Below are positions 1 through 8,299 of a stretch of 22,790 nucleotides of DNA, one piece after another. The translations under genes were made by a program, and so were the position numbers. Under the pieces are notes generated by a model. It saw only the letters and a program-made list of their open reading frames with translations. It did no database searches and was not told the DNA's origin. The first letter of the stretch is position 1. The number at the start of each line of letters is the position of its first letter. The DNA is taken from IMG/VR virus record IMGVR_UViG_3300033148_001312, positions 2,159-24,948 of that record, one strand, 5' to 3'. Source of the stretch: a virus.

Positions 1-3000
1 ATACCACTTCGTTCAGAAAGAACCACAGTTCCATCTGCACCGAATCGCATGAACAATCCATTCTCTTGGTTGAACCAGTAAATTACATCCTTACCTCCTG
101 GGCTTGAGCCTTTTATAATACTCCATATATGGCTTGTTCCATAAGATGATAGTGTTTGACCATCCCTTGATAAAACAGAACCGTCACCAATTAAGACCTC
201 AACACTTTGGCTTGTGCCTTGAAGTTGACCTCTTGAATTGAAATACTGAGATTGGTATTTTCTTGGCTGTAATGTAAACAGTTCTCCATTTATATTATCC
301 ACAGATATTATCTCCCCAAAAGTGCTATCTAAATCATGTCTGTTTATTGGGAAAAACAAAGTCATACTGTCGGAAAGAGAAGAGTATAAATCTCTTGCGC
401 TGTATATTATTCTTGAAGGTACGTCTGCTAATAATTCATCATCCTCTTGATCATACGCTTCTCTCAATAATGTCTCAAGACCGTATGTGTATCTTTCGTT
501 GTAAAATTGAGAATATCTACCTGGTCCAAAACCATCTTGCGTTGGTATATCGGTCCATCTTCTAAGTCTTTCCGTCATTGAACCTGTAAAGGTTTCTGGA
601 TAAGATATAAATCCATCTCTAACACTTACCAACTCAGAGTTCATTGATGTCTGAGCAAAGTAGGTCATTCCTACATGAGAACCGACATTCAATATACTGT
701 CTAAACTTCCTGGTCCCCCAGCTAATGGATTGTCTGCTTGACCCTCTTTAGCAAATCTTTGCCTTATTAAATTCTTTGTCGTAAAACTTTCCCCTAAGAA
801 TACAGAAAGCTTAGTGGATACGTTTTTTAAATCAGACGTTGGGAAACTTTGAGAATAAGGTCTGTATTTTGTTGTGTCTTTATCTCCATACTTATCTACA
901 CCACCGTCCCTAAATAATTGAGCGTAATAAATTCCAAAATCAGAATTTTCTGATTGCCAATAGTTTGAAGAAAATGGAAATACATCTGAATCTGTTCTTA
1001 TGGCTATACATTTATCATGTGATATCTCAAACTCAGGATATATGAAATCACCTAAATTTGGCAATGAATCTTCCTTGTGAAATAAATTTATGTCAACACC
1101 GTCAAGTATTATATGTTCTCCAGGATTTAAAATAGAAGCATCTTGTATGTTATATTGAGATACTCCATCTGAGTTAGCTAAAGAATTTTGAGATGGCGTT
1201 GCGTGAGGGAAAGCTATGTATTCTGCAACTTGAGATGGAAGCATTTTATCTCCATTTGGGACTCCAGCAACAGAACCTCCATCTATTAAATTTCCATTCT
1301 GATCTAATCGTAACTGATTATAGTTGTCAAAAGTTGTCCTATAGTAAGACCTTCTTAACGGATAAAACACATTTAAACGATCTCCAGATTTGTACTCATA
1401 ATCATCAAGTTTACCCATAGATATATCTGGAGAGTAAAAAAAACAAGTTCTTCTTGCAGCAGTAAACTGCTGTGGGTACTCTTGCTCTGTTCCAATATAC
1501 TCAACACTACCTGCGTAAGGGTTAGATGTTGATGACTGCTGAGTGGCTTGCTTGTAAGTACCAATCCAATCTAAATACTGACCATGATAACCTGCTGGGT
1601 ATGATCTCTTCATACCTATTACAGATTGATCTAATATTATAGGGCTTGTTTCAGTCTCTCCTTCAACACCCATAATGACAAATCCAGAAGCTAATACTTC
1701 TTTCTCTCTAAATTCTGCTTCAAGTTCAGCAACTCTAAACCTAACATTTGAAATTAGATTTCTTAATGGAACCCCATCTATTGAAAAATCAATATCTATG
1801 TTAGAGAATTTAACGTATGGAACTTTTATACTGTAATTAGAGTCATTGTTATTCAGGGCATAATTTGGAAGACCTCCATTTGCAATTCTTCTATTGTCTG
1901 TTATGTTCGCTTGATTTGACCCAAGCGTGTCTATTCTAATATCGTCAATCCAAAAAGTAGGAGAAATAGTTCCGTCTTTGTACGTTACATCAATTCCAAA
2001 CCTATACGTTTCATACAACGTTAGGGATGGGTAGTTAAATACGTTGCTGGGATTTAAGTACCCTCCAAGTTTTTCATCTACAATATCTCCAAGCCCACCT
2101 ATATTAAAATAGTCAAGCTCGTGAGTGAATGTTTTAGCCCAATCTTCAAGGTTACTTACGTTTGTGTATGCGATATTACCCATAACTAACCTCTTGTCAA
2201 TTATGCATAAATCTCCAGCTTTGTTTATTGATGAAAAAGAATTTAAAGATAACGCAAGCTCACCAACGTCTAAGGGTATTTGCTCCTCTTCATCTCCTTG
2301 ATGAGAGAAATTTAATGACTGAGTTTCGCTCGAAAGAGTGTCATCTCTGAATATAGTACCAGTTAGACCTCCAGCATCGTCTGACTCTATTACCGCAAAT
2401 TCAACCTTATCGTAAAGACCTTGAGGAATGCCTTCAAGTCTCAGGTTAACCACCTTCGTTGTTTCTGAGTCACTAACGTCAGAACCTTTAAGCAATACAG
2501 CGTCATCTGTAAGTGATCTGTTTATAACAGGTATAGCCTTGGTTGGGTCTGCCCAATTTGTAAATGAGCCTTCAGCATCTTTAAATCTAAAAGTGTAGTA
2601 TTTATTTCCACCAAGCAGAAAACCTCCTGAATCTGACTGACCTACATAAGTTATCTTGGTGTCTAAGGAGCCTATAGTGTTATTAAATATGTTTGACTGA
2701 ACGCTAATCTGGTCATATATGTATTGATTAAGACTGTTTACAGCCTCAATAGCACCATCTAAAATATAATCACCTATGTATTGAAAGTTCCTTGGTGCAT
2801 TGTACTTGTCAGTATAGTAAAGTATTTTCCTCTTTCCTTTGATTCTACCGTCTATTCCTCTTTGATGTTTATTTGAAACAAAGTTTAACTCGACACTTCT
2901 AAGAAGTCTGGTGTAAGTCCAAGAGTCTGTTGAGTTGTTTTTTTGAGCTACACCTATTTCTCCAATACCTGTTGGGTGTATGAATACCTTTTCTTGACCA

Positions 3001-3854
3001 ACAATGAATGTAGGATGCGAAGCCCCCCATGCAGTGTCAGTCACTATTTCTACACCTATGGTTGAAGTTACATCGTGAACTACAAATGTTCCATTTAACC
3101 AAGGAGCGTTTGAGTCTGTTATTCTTATCCACTGACCTTCTTGAAGACCGTGTGGTGCGTTGAATGTAAGAGATGTAAGAGGACCTACAAGTAAATTGTT
3201 GGGCGGTGGTGTTGGATTAGGACCTATCGGACCAACCCCAATAATTTCAGCCTCTAATTCGGTAGGTTCGTTATCTTGAGTTGTACTGAATACGAACAGG
3301 TCACCAAGCAAATCGTAAGAGCCAATGTCTTTCAAAGGACCTGCAAGGTCTGTTGGAATCGCTTCCTGAATACATACAACCTCTACATCATCATCCCCAA
3401 CACTTTCTAAATACCATTGATAATATGGATAAGGAGCTAATTCAAACTCCATTGTGTTTCCAGATACAGACACTTGGAATGCCCCTGGAAGGTTTGATGA
3501 GTTGAAGGCTGACTGAAGAGATGATATTGTTCCATTGAACTCTACCTCTCCGTTAGGTCCTGTGCCTGTCGTAATTCTATAGTCTCTTTTTGTTGACAGG
3601 AACTTTAATGCATGATTCTTTGTTGCGTCACCATCTACAGTAACACGATACTTCTTGTTCTGTGCCTGAACACTACCTAATGAGAATGCGTGTTTGTTTC
3701 TCTTTGTAGGTTGTATTGTTCCTGACACCTGACCCTCATCATCCTGCTTGATTACGTCAAGCGCATCAGTGTAGTTACCCTTACCTATAAGCTTGTACTC
3801 AGAGTCTTTATCAAGGTTTCCGAGCGGTGTAAATCTTACTGGTTGATCAGCCAT
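1..3854 (-). CDS. Very large virion structural protein, partial (muzzle/tail-hub-like?)
   Basis: Reading the minus strand from the ATG at 3854 gives an uninterrupted frame of 1284 codons to the left edge, so the C-terminus is missing. The start MADQPVRFTPLG follows the preceding gene through a TAATG overlap. Visible: a region near residues 225-280 with the pattern 'PHGLQEGQ...LNGTFVVHDV', a small beta domain common in phage tail and connector proteins, then long stretches rich in Asn, Ser, Thr, Tyr and Gly, as in beta-structured virion proteins. There is no obvious transmembrane or long coiled-coil segment, so it does not look like a tape measure. It is last in a run of connector-like genes, which in podovirus-type and crAss-like genomes is where large tail-hub or muzzle proteins sit. 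That role is inferred from position and size; that it is a structural CDS is well supported. Confidence 0.85.
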   Translation of the reverse strand, partial: MADQPVRFTPLGNLDKDSEYKLIGKGNYTDALDVIKQDDEGQVSGTIQPTKRNKHAFSLGSVQAQNKKYRVTVDGDATKNHALKFLSTKRDYRITTGTGPNGEVEFNGTISSLQSAFNSSNLPGAFQVSVSGNTMEFELAPYPYYQWYLESVGDDDVEVVCIQEAIPTDLAGPLKDIGSYDLLGDLFVFSTTQDNEPTELEAEIIGVGPIGPNPTPPPNNLLVGPLTSLTFNAPHGLQEGQWIRITDSNAPWLNGTFVVHDVTSTIGVEIVTDTAWGASHPTFIVGQEKVFIHPTGIGEIGVAQKNNSTDSWTYTRLLRSVELNFVSNKHQRGIDGRIKGKRKILYYTDKYNAPRNFQYIGDYILDGAIEAVNSLNQYIYDQISVQSNIFNNTIGSLDTKITYVGQSDSGGFLLGGNKYYTFRFKDAEGSFTNWADPTKAIPVINRSLTDDAVLLKGSDVSDSETTKVVNLRLEGIPQGLYDKVEFAVIESDDAGGLTGTIFRDDTLSSETQSLNFSHQGDEEEQIPLDVGELALSLNSFSSINKAGDLCIIDKRLVMGNIAYTNVSNLEDWAKTFTHELDYFNIGGLGDIVDEKLGGYLNPSNVFNYPSLTLYETYRFGIDVTYKDGTISPTFWIDDIRIDTLGSNQANITDNRRIANGGLPNYALNNNDSNYSIKVPYVKFSNIDIDFSIDGVPLRNLISNVRFRVAELEAEFREKEVLASGFVIMGVEGETETSPIILDQSVIGMKRSYPAGYHGQYLDWIGTYKQATQQSSTSNPYAGSVEYIGTEQEYPQQFTAARRTCFFYSPDISMGKLDDYEYKSGDRLNVFYPLRRSYYRTTFDNYNQLRLDQNGNLIDGGSVAGVPNGDKMLPSQVAEYIAFPHATPSQNSLANSDGVSQYNIQDASILNPGEHIILDGVDINLFHKEDSLPNLGDFIYPEFEISHDKCIAIRTDSDVFPFSSNYWQSENSDFGIYYAQLFRDGGVDKYGDKDTTKYRPYSQSFPTSDLKNVSTKLSVFLGESFTTKNLIRQRFAKEGQADNPLAGGPGSLDSILNVGSHVGMTYFAQTSMNSELVSVRDGFISYPETFTGSMTERLRRWTDIPTQDGFGPGRYSQFYNERYTYGLETLLREAYDQEDDELLADVPSRIIYSARDLYSSLSDSMTLFFPINRHDLDSTFGEIISVDNINGELFTLQPRKYQSQYFNSRGQLQGTSQSVEVLIGDGSVLSRDGQTLSSYGTSHIWSIIKGSSPGGKDVIYWFNQENGLFMRFGADGTVVLSERSG

Positions 3855-4540
3855 TATCTATCGTTTCTGTCAGATGTTATCCACGCATTTAGAATGGCGG
3901 CTATCTCACGTTTGTTCTCTTCAAATCTCTCACGTTGGCTCATGCCTTTCAGATGCTGCTTCTGATTCTTCCAGGTTCTTTGGTACTCTTGTCTTATGTT
4001 GACAGGATAGTTTTCAAAGAAACTTAGCGTGAACTGATAGCACAAGTAAGCCTCAATACCTCTCTCGTGTCTCTCAGACATCAACATCAATCCGTCATCG
4101 TCCACGGTCCTTGAGATGTATGCGATACGAATCTTGTTCGTTTCAAGGTCTGAAGGTGCGTGGAAGACGATATAGCCTTCTTGTATTTGAAAGGGATTGT
4201 TGAATCCGTTGTTTATGTTAGCCACATTCTCACACCCACAATCTGTTAGGAAAGGTAGGTCAAGGTACGGCTGCTCAAAGCAGTTACCGTTGGAGTCGGA
4301 CATTCTTGCTCCTAAAAGACGAATAAAGCCCATAGGAAGCTTCGCACGACCATCAACGATGTCAAGTGTACACGCACGTTTTGCGTAGGTTGTATCGTCA
4401 CCTATATGGCGCATAGCCTCGTCTGCCTTTCTTAGCAGGAAGCCATCGAACTCTGTCGTGTCCTGAATACGTAGCATCTCCTTTGCAGACTCAACTGCCT
4501 CTTGGAGACTTATGATGCTATATTTACCTACCTCTATCAT
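3854..4540 (-). CDS. Head-tail connector / ring-like protein
   Basis: 228 aa. Mostly helical N-terminus (SLQEAVESAKEMLRIQDT, then 'FLLRKADEAMRHIG') followed by beta-rich segments ('ACTLDIVDGRAKLPMGFIRLLGAR'). An N-terminal helix pair followed by an 'x-LPxGFxRLL' strand is typical of small adaptor/ring proteins that bind beneath the portal in Bacteroidota phages. The C-terminal third is helical and basic (YQRTWKNQKQHLKGMSQRERFEENKREI). The ATG at 4540 overlaps the previous gene's TGA as ATGA, and its own TAA overlaps the next ATG as TAATG, so it should be translationally coupled on both sides. The connector function is inferred from position and fold impression; no catalytic motif is visible. 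Confidence 0.75.
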   Translation of the reverse strand: MIEVGKYSIISLQEAVESAKEMLRIQDTTEFDGFLLRKADEAMRHIGDDTTYAKRACTLDIVDGRAKLPMGFIRLLGARMSDSNGNCFEQPYLDLPFLTDCGCENVANINNGFNNPFQIQEGYIVFHAPSDLETNKIRIAYISRTVDDDGLMLMSERHERGIEAYLCYQFTLSFFENYPVNIRQEYQRTWKNQKQHLKGMSQRERFEENKREIAAILNAWITSDRNDR

Positions 4541-5196
4541 TTCGTTTGAACGTCACGTTTAATGTTGGAGTCCTCTGCTGAGTTTGATATCTTGTTGATA
4601 GGCATTCTCATAGAGTCTACTATCGTTCCCCTTCTCACAAGGTCTTCGATACGCTTCATTGCATCGTTAGTGATAGGATACTCATCGTGGTCAAAGCTGA
4701 ACTGAGGAACACTCGTAGGGTCTTCAAAGATACCTTCTACCAATGGGTATTTAACCTTTGGGTCGTGTATCTCCAAGTAGCCTCGTGTAGTGTCGTACAG
4801 AAAGTGTACGTGCTTGTTCATAGCCAGCTTGTGTACCCTTTGGTTGCCACGAGAGCTTAACTGCATACGTGTACGAATCTTCCAAAAAGCCTCGTCACCT
4901 TTGATGCTTCCTACATACATAAGACCGTCCATCTTGTCGTTGATTTCAACTGTACGTGGAATCTCGAACAGGTTGTAGCAGTCTGACTGCTGGATAGCCT
5001 CCTTGTACTCAGGATATACTCTCTGAATGAAGTTAGGGTGTACCCTTGTGTTCTTACGGTACATCTCGGTAATGGCAAATGCCCTTGCAGCGTTCAATAC
5101 TGTAAGCATCGTACCAACATCGTAGCGTGACTCATCGGTGAAGATTCCACCTTCGTCAGCCATCTGTATCAATTCTATGCACTCAAGCGTCTTCAA
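4537..5196 (-). CDS. Connector / ring-like virion protein (TTG start)
   Basis: 219 aa if started at the TTG at 5196; an in-frame ATG gives a shorter product from 5163 (MADEGGIFTDESRY). I prefer the TTG because the extra residues form the start of an amphipathic helix (TLECIELIQMADEGG) leading into 'RYDVGTMLTVLNAARAFAITEMYRKN', a pattern seen in phage adaptor proteins whose N-terminal helices pack on the portal. An in-frame TAA five codons upstream of the TTG rules out a longer form. The TTG lies inside the last codons of the tiny upstream ORF, consistent with coupled re-initiation. The C-terminal 40 residues are charged and probably flexible. Its end overlaps the next gene as ATGA. The role is inferred from context. 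Confidence 0.72.
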   Translation of the reverse strand: MKTLECIELIQMADEGGIFTDESRYDVGTMLTVLNAARAFAITEMYRKNTRVHPNFIQRVYPEYKEAIQQSDCYNLFEIPRTVEINDKMDGLMYVGSIKGDEAFWKIRTRMQLSSRGNQRVHKLAMNKHVHFLYDTTRGYLEIHDPKVKYPLVEGIFEDPTSVPQFSFDHDEYPITNDAMKRIEDLVRRGTIVDSMRMPINKISNSAEDSNIKRDVQTK

Positions 5197-5284
5197 TGTA
5201 CTCGTATATTAGTTCTTCAAACATTTCTTCGTAGGTCACATCGACCTCCCAATCTATGAATATTTCTCCCGATATATCCATCAT
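5183..5284 (-). CDS. 33-aa acidic ORF between two connector genes
   Basis: ATG at 5284 overlaps the TGA of the upstream gene (ATGA), and the frame runs 33 codons (MMDISGEIFIDWEVDVTYEE...) to a TGA at 5183, past the TTG start of the next gene. The product is strongly acidic with aromatic residues. It bridges what would otherwise be an 84-base gap in a block where genes nearly touch, and the overlaps at both ends are what coupled genes show here. It could be a real small protein or a leader keeping ribosomes moving to the TTG of the next gene. No homologue recognised. Confidence 0.45.
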   Translation of the reverse strand: MMDISGEIFIDWEVDVTYEEMFEELIYEYIEDA

Positions 5285-6393
5285 GGGTTATCTATCATCT
5301 CCCTATCTGCAATCTGATACTGATTAGGGTCACGTACTTCTTGGTAGAACATCTTGACAGCCTCATCTGTAAGCCTGTTCAATAGTGTCTCGCTGTAGAA
5401 TAGTGATAGGTCACGAACATTATCGGTAACATCTATTACTACTTCAGGCTTTCTAATGTAGTCAACACTTACAGCACGACACACAGCACCTTGAGGATGC
5501 ATGAGCATAAAGTTCCTGTGCTGATTGAATCTTGGCTCATCGATACTCGGCTCACCAGACTTTGATATCCTTCGGTCACTCTGTAGATACTTAGCCCAAT
5601 TAACTTCAACCTGCGCTATATCGACTATTGAATCAATTTGAGCTTGGCTTAATGTGACAGGAGTATTGAAGTTAGGAGGGTAAGCTGCTGCGTAAATCTC
5701 ATACTTGAACTCACTTACCTGTCTCACCAAAGCATATCCTACATCTGTAGGTACTGTCTGAAACACAGAGGCGAATATAAAGTCCTTGTCTCTTAGCTTA
5801 GTAGGTCTAAAGAACTCTATTACTCCAGGAGTTCCAGGGTATCCTTTGTAGACAGGAATAGCTTCATCGCTCTCATACATATAAGCCTCTATAGCCAATA
5901 CGTGAAGATAATCTCCAAGCATATTTCTGAATCCTGTTGTCTGAGCAACAGTAACAATGGAGCCGTTATCTGCGTCTGTAATGGCGGTAATAGGCGTTGC
6001 AACATCAACAATTGTAGGAGAAGTTACAGTAACAACCGTAAACGTATCTCCAAGGTTGGGATATCCTGTAGGTCCTTCAACCGTAAACTGATCACCAACT
6101 ATCAAGTTGTGTTCTGCCGAGAACGTAAACACACCAGCAGCAGTTGCGGAAGCAATTGGAACTGGAGTTGTTCTGAATCTGTTGTTGTTGATTACAAGAA
6201 ACTCATCTATGACCATCAACTCAGACAGTTCATCGAACTCCTTCTGAGTATCCATACCACGATACTTGTTCTCAATAATACGTAGGAACGCATTGTCAAA
6301 CGCACGTTGCATCTTTGCATCGCTGACGTAATCCGAGTAGCTGTTATCAATCTTGTCCTCGAATAATTTTTGAAGATCTAATCCTGTGACCAT
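5281..6393 (-). CDS. Large connector-like virion protein with inserted beta domain
   Basis: 370 aa. The N-terminus is helical (residues 1-65, 'LQKLFEDKIDNSYSDYVSDAKMQRAFDNAFLRIIENK'). Residues about 87-135 form a compact beta insert with the pattern 'FSAEHNLIVGD...GYPNLGDTFTVVTV'. The C-terminal part ('VDYIRKPEVVIDVTDNVRDLSLFYSETLLNRLTDEAVKMF') is typical of Bacteroidota phage head-completion/adaptor proteins. The gene lies directly after a terminator and has a -7 element TATCTTTG four bases before its ATG, so it likely starts a new transcription unit for the neck genes. Virion role is well supported by context; the exact ring position is not known. Confidence 0.78.
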   Translation of the reverse strand: MVTGLDLQKLFEDKIDNSYSDYVSDAKMQRAFDNAFLRIIENKYRGMDTQKEFDELSELMVIDEFLVINNNRFRTTPVPIASATAAGVFTFSAEHNLIVGDQFTVEGPTGYPNLGDTFTVVTVTSPTIVDVATPITAITDADNGSIVTVAQTTGFRNMLGDYLHVLAIEAYMYESDEAIPVYKGYPGTPGVIEFFRPTKLRDKDFIFASVFQTVPTDVGYALVRQVSEFKYEIYAAAYPPNFNTPVTLSQAQIDSIVDIAQVEVNWAKYLQSDRRISKSGEPSIDEPRFNQHRNFMLMHPQGAVCRAVSVDYIRKPEVVIDVTDNVRDLSLFYSETLLNRLTDEAVKMFYQEVRDPNQYQIADREMIDNP

Positions 6394-6397
6394 AGAA

Positions 6398-6405
6398 CAA
6401 AGATA
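6398..6405 (-). promoter_or_regulatory. -7 element TATCTTTG, leaderless
   Basis: On the minus strand TATCTTTG matches the Bacteroidota -7 consensus TAnnTTTG exactly and ends four bases before the ATG at 6393. A TTT, not TTG, lies at the expected -33 distance, so the upstream element is weak. It follows directly after a terminator, which supports a new start of transcription here. Confidence 0.55.
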
Positions 6406-6423
6406 CGCAATGTTATGGACACA

Positions 6424-6450
6424 TAAAAAGAAACCCCGACCTTACGGGGT
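6424..6450 (-). terminator. Intrinsic terminator after the 309-aa virion gene
   Basis: Minus-strand hairpin with a 6-bp stem (ACCCCG / CGGGGT, 6433-6450) and 6-base loop, followed by a T-rich run (TTTCTTTTT). It lies about 30 bases after the stop codon of the gene ending at 6480 and before the promoter of the next gene. Confidence 0.8.
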
Positions 6451-6479
6451 CAGGGCTGCTTTAATTGGTTGTCCGATTA

Positions 6480-7409
6480 TTACTCAGACAGCTCTATACC
6501 ATTCTCCTCCTCATAAGCGTGGATTCGTTCAATCGCCTTATCAAGGTCGTTAGGGAACTTACCCTTTAGCTTATATTTCTTGTATAGCTTCATAAAGTGC
6601 GCTCTTTTTTCGGCAGGAGTGATGTCATCTTCCTCGACCTCATTTAGTTCGTTGAAAGCTGTGTCATCTCCACTGTCTGCAAGCGAACGTACAAGGTTAT
6701 CATACATCTGTGGGTTATCCTTGAAGAACAATGCAATGTCATCCTCATCCTTACCGATAAGAACGTCACCGATGTAGAACTTATCTGCATCTTCTGTAAC
6801 AAAGCCAGATACAATTCCCTTGTTAACGTACACCAACATCTCAACCTTCTTGGCTACTGAACTCTTGTTCAACGAACCGAATGTCTCAATGAATCTTGAT
6901 GTGTTAGGCTCTCTAAGAAGTAGACCTCCCTCAATGTCAACAAGTTCAAGCGTGATGTCATCGTCAGACATATCTCTTGGGTCTTGCTTGAAGAAGTACA
7001 TTACATCCTTTCTCTCAGCCTCTGTCATTCCGTAAATGGTTGATACTACACGGTTTACGCTTACAGTCTTGGCTCTCTTCTTCTCTTTGGTAGCCTCAAT
7101 CACTTCGATTGTGAACCTGGCTCCGTCCTTACCTGTTCCGTTGACATCTTCAACCATTGGGTGGTTCATCCAAAAACTGATTTGGTCTTCAACCTCCTCA
7201 ACTGACTCACCGAAAATCTTGCTCTCTGTTGCAAGTTCCCCTGCGAATCGGATGTCTCCTCTGTTGGTAGTTAGGTTTCCAGACTTGACCTCACCGTACT
7301 GATTGAGCGAGATGTTTCTACCCTTCAAGTTGTAAGTTGCAGTAAGCGTTACAGCTTGTTTAATGTGATTTACGCCCTTTGGCTTAATCACCGCAATTTC
7401 TCTTTCCAT
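6480..7409 (-). CDS. Virion-block protein of unknown function
   Basis: 309 aa, starting MEREIAVIKPKGVNHIKQAV with the ATG at 7409. The first half has alternating beta strands ('AVTLTATYNLKGRNISLNQYGEV', 'ARFTIEVIEATKEKKRAKT') and the second half is helical and acidic ('FFKDNPQMYDNLVRSLADSGDD', 'EVEEDDITPAEKRAHFMKLYKKYKLKGK'). It sits alone between two minus-strand terminators (7443-7472 and 6424-6450), so it is probably transcribed as a single gene; an imperfect TATCTTTA lies at 7436-7443. Its place, two genes after the capsid protein, would suit a neck, tail or auxiliary head protein, but I recognise no family motif. Confidence 0.7.
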   Translation of the reverse strand: MEREIAVIKPKGVNHIKQAVTLTATYNLKGRNISLNQYGEVKSGNLTTNRGDIRFAGELATESKIFGESVEEVEDQISFWMNHPMVEDVNGTGKDGARFTIEVIEATKEKKRAKTVSVNRVVSTIYGMTEAERKDVMYFFKQDPRDMSDDDITLELVDIEGGLLLREPNTSRFIETFGSLNKSSVAKKVEMLVYVNKGIVSGFVTEDADKFYIGDVLIGKDEDDIALFFKDNPQMYDNLVRSLADSGDDTAFNELNEVEEDDITPAEKRAHFMKLYKKYKLKGKFPNDLDKAIERIHAYEEENGIELSE

Positions 7410-7442
7410 TTTAAAGTATTAGTTAATTAACAACGTAAAGAT

Positions 7443-7472
7443 AAAAAAAAGAGGTGACAAAACTGCCACCCC
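7443..7472 (-). terminator. Intrinsic terminator downstream of the capsid cluster
   Basis: On the minus strand GGGGTGGC pairs with GTCACCTC (8 bp with G-U wobbles, 6-base loop), followed by eight T residues. It lies about 28 bases after the stop of the gene ending at 7500 and probably ends the transcript that begins upstream of the scaffold gene. Confidence 0.82.
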
Positions 7473-7499
7473 TTTTTAGAATAATCAACTGAATGTTAT

Positions 7500-8273
7500 T
7501 TACACGTTAGAACCCAAAAGTTCAGCAGCAGTGTAAGTACCATCAATTACATCATCAATCACAGCATCAAGAGCAGCCCAACCAGCAGCACCTTCGTCAG
7601 CGTAAACCTTCAAAAGAACAGCTTGATCACTTGTCTGCTCGTTGAATCCTCCGTTGCCTTTAGGCATCATAAGTTCAAAGCAGTACTCACTGTAAGAAAG
7701 ACCAACAACAGGAAGAGCTGCGGCAGATCCAACAGCAGGGAAAGAGTCTACAATACCCTCTGCAAGAAGGTCTGCGCCTCTTCCAACAGGAGCTACAGGA
7801 GCTTGGTTCACAACGATACCTGCAAGAGAAATCTCCTGAGTTGTCAAGTTGAAGTTATCAACTGAAGAAGCTACAAGAGTAAGAGTAGTAGTTCCACCTG
7901 CTGTAACCGCAAGTCTACCAGCATTAACGTGAGCGTTAATTACAGATCTCCATGCGTCACAAACAACGTCAGCAGTAGCAGGAGCGGTATCACCACTCAC
8001 AAAAACGATTTGCTCTGTGATGATTTCGTCATCCATCTCTTGAGTTAGGTAGAAACTGTACTCTGTGTTTGCAGCTAAAGCACCTGGAGTGATGGTATAT
8101 TGACCAGCAGCACCAGCAGCACCAGTAGTCTTAGAAGTAGCCTGAAGCTTTTTCCAAGGAAAGGTGTACTGTACGTCAGCAGCTTTTAGGATTCTACCTA
8201 AACCGTCTACAAAGTCTACAGCAGTAGCTACAGTCTCAGCGGTAGTAAGAATAATATTGATATCTCGATTCAT
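7500..8273 (-). CDS. Ala/Thr-rich beta-structured virion protein
   Basis: 257 aa, directly downstream of the major capsid gene and before a terminator. Composition is Ala, Val, Thr and Gly rich. Residues about 57-145 alternate beta strands with an Ala-rich helix: 'YTITPGALAANTEYSFYLTQ', 'GDTAPATADVVCDAWRSVI', 'AGGTTTLTLVASS'. That strand-helix-strand layout recurs in phage tail-tube, sheath and capsid-decoration proteins. The C-terminus is helical (AALDAVIDDVIDGTYTAAELLG). An abundant virion protein such as a decoration or tail-type protein is likely because it shares the transcript of the major capsid gene; the precise identity is open. Confidence 0.72.
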   Translation of the reverse strand: MNRDINIILTTAETVATAVDFVDGLGRILKAADVQYTFPWKKLQATSKTTGAAGAAGQYTITPGALAANTEYSFYLTQEMDDEIITEQIVFVSGDTAPATADVVCDAWRSVINAHVNAGRLAVTAGGTTTLTLVASSVDNFNLTTQEISLAGIVVNQAPVAPVGRGADLLAEGIVDSFPAVGSAAALPVVGLSYSEYCFELMMPKGNGGFNEQTSDQAVLLKVYADEGAAGWAALDAVIDDVIDGTYTAAELLGSNV

Positions 8274-8299
8274 TTTTTCTAAGTTTTAAGAGTTATAAA

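Noticed and set aside
347-1564. Short ORFs on both strands within the first 1.6 kb
   Set aside because: All are shadows of the single long minus-strand frame that runs from 3854 to the left edge without a stop; their products have no protein-like pattern.
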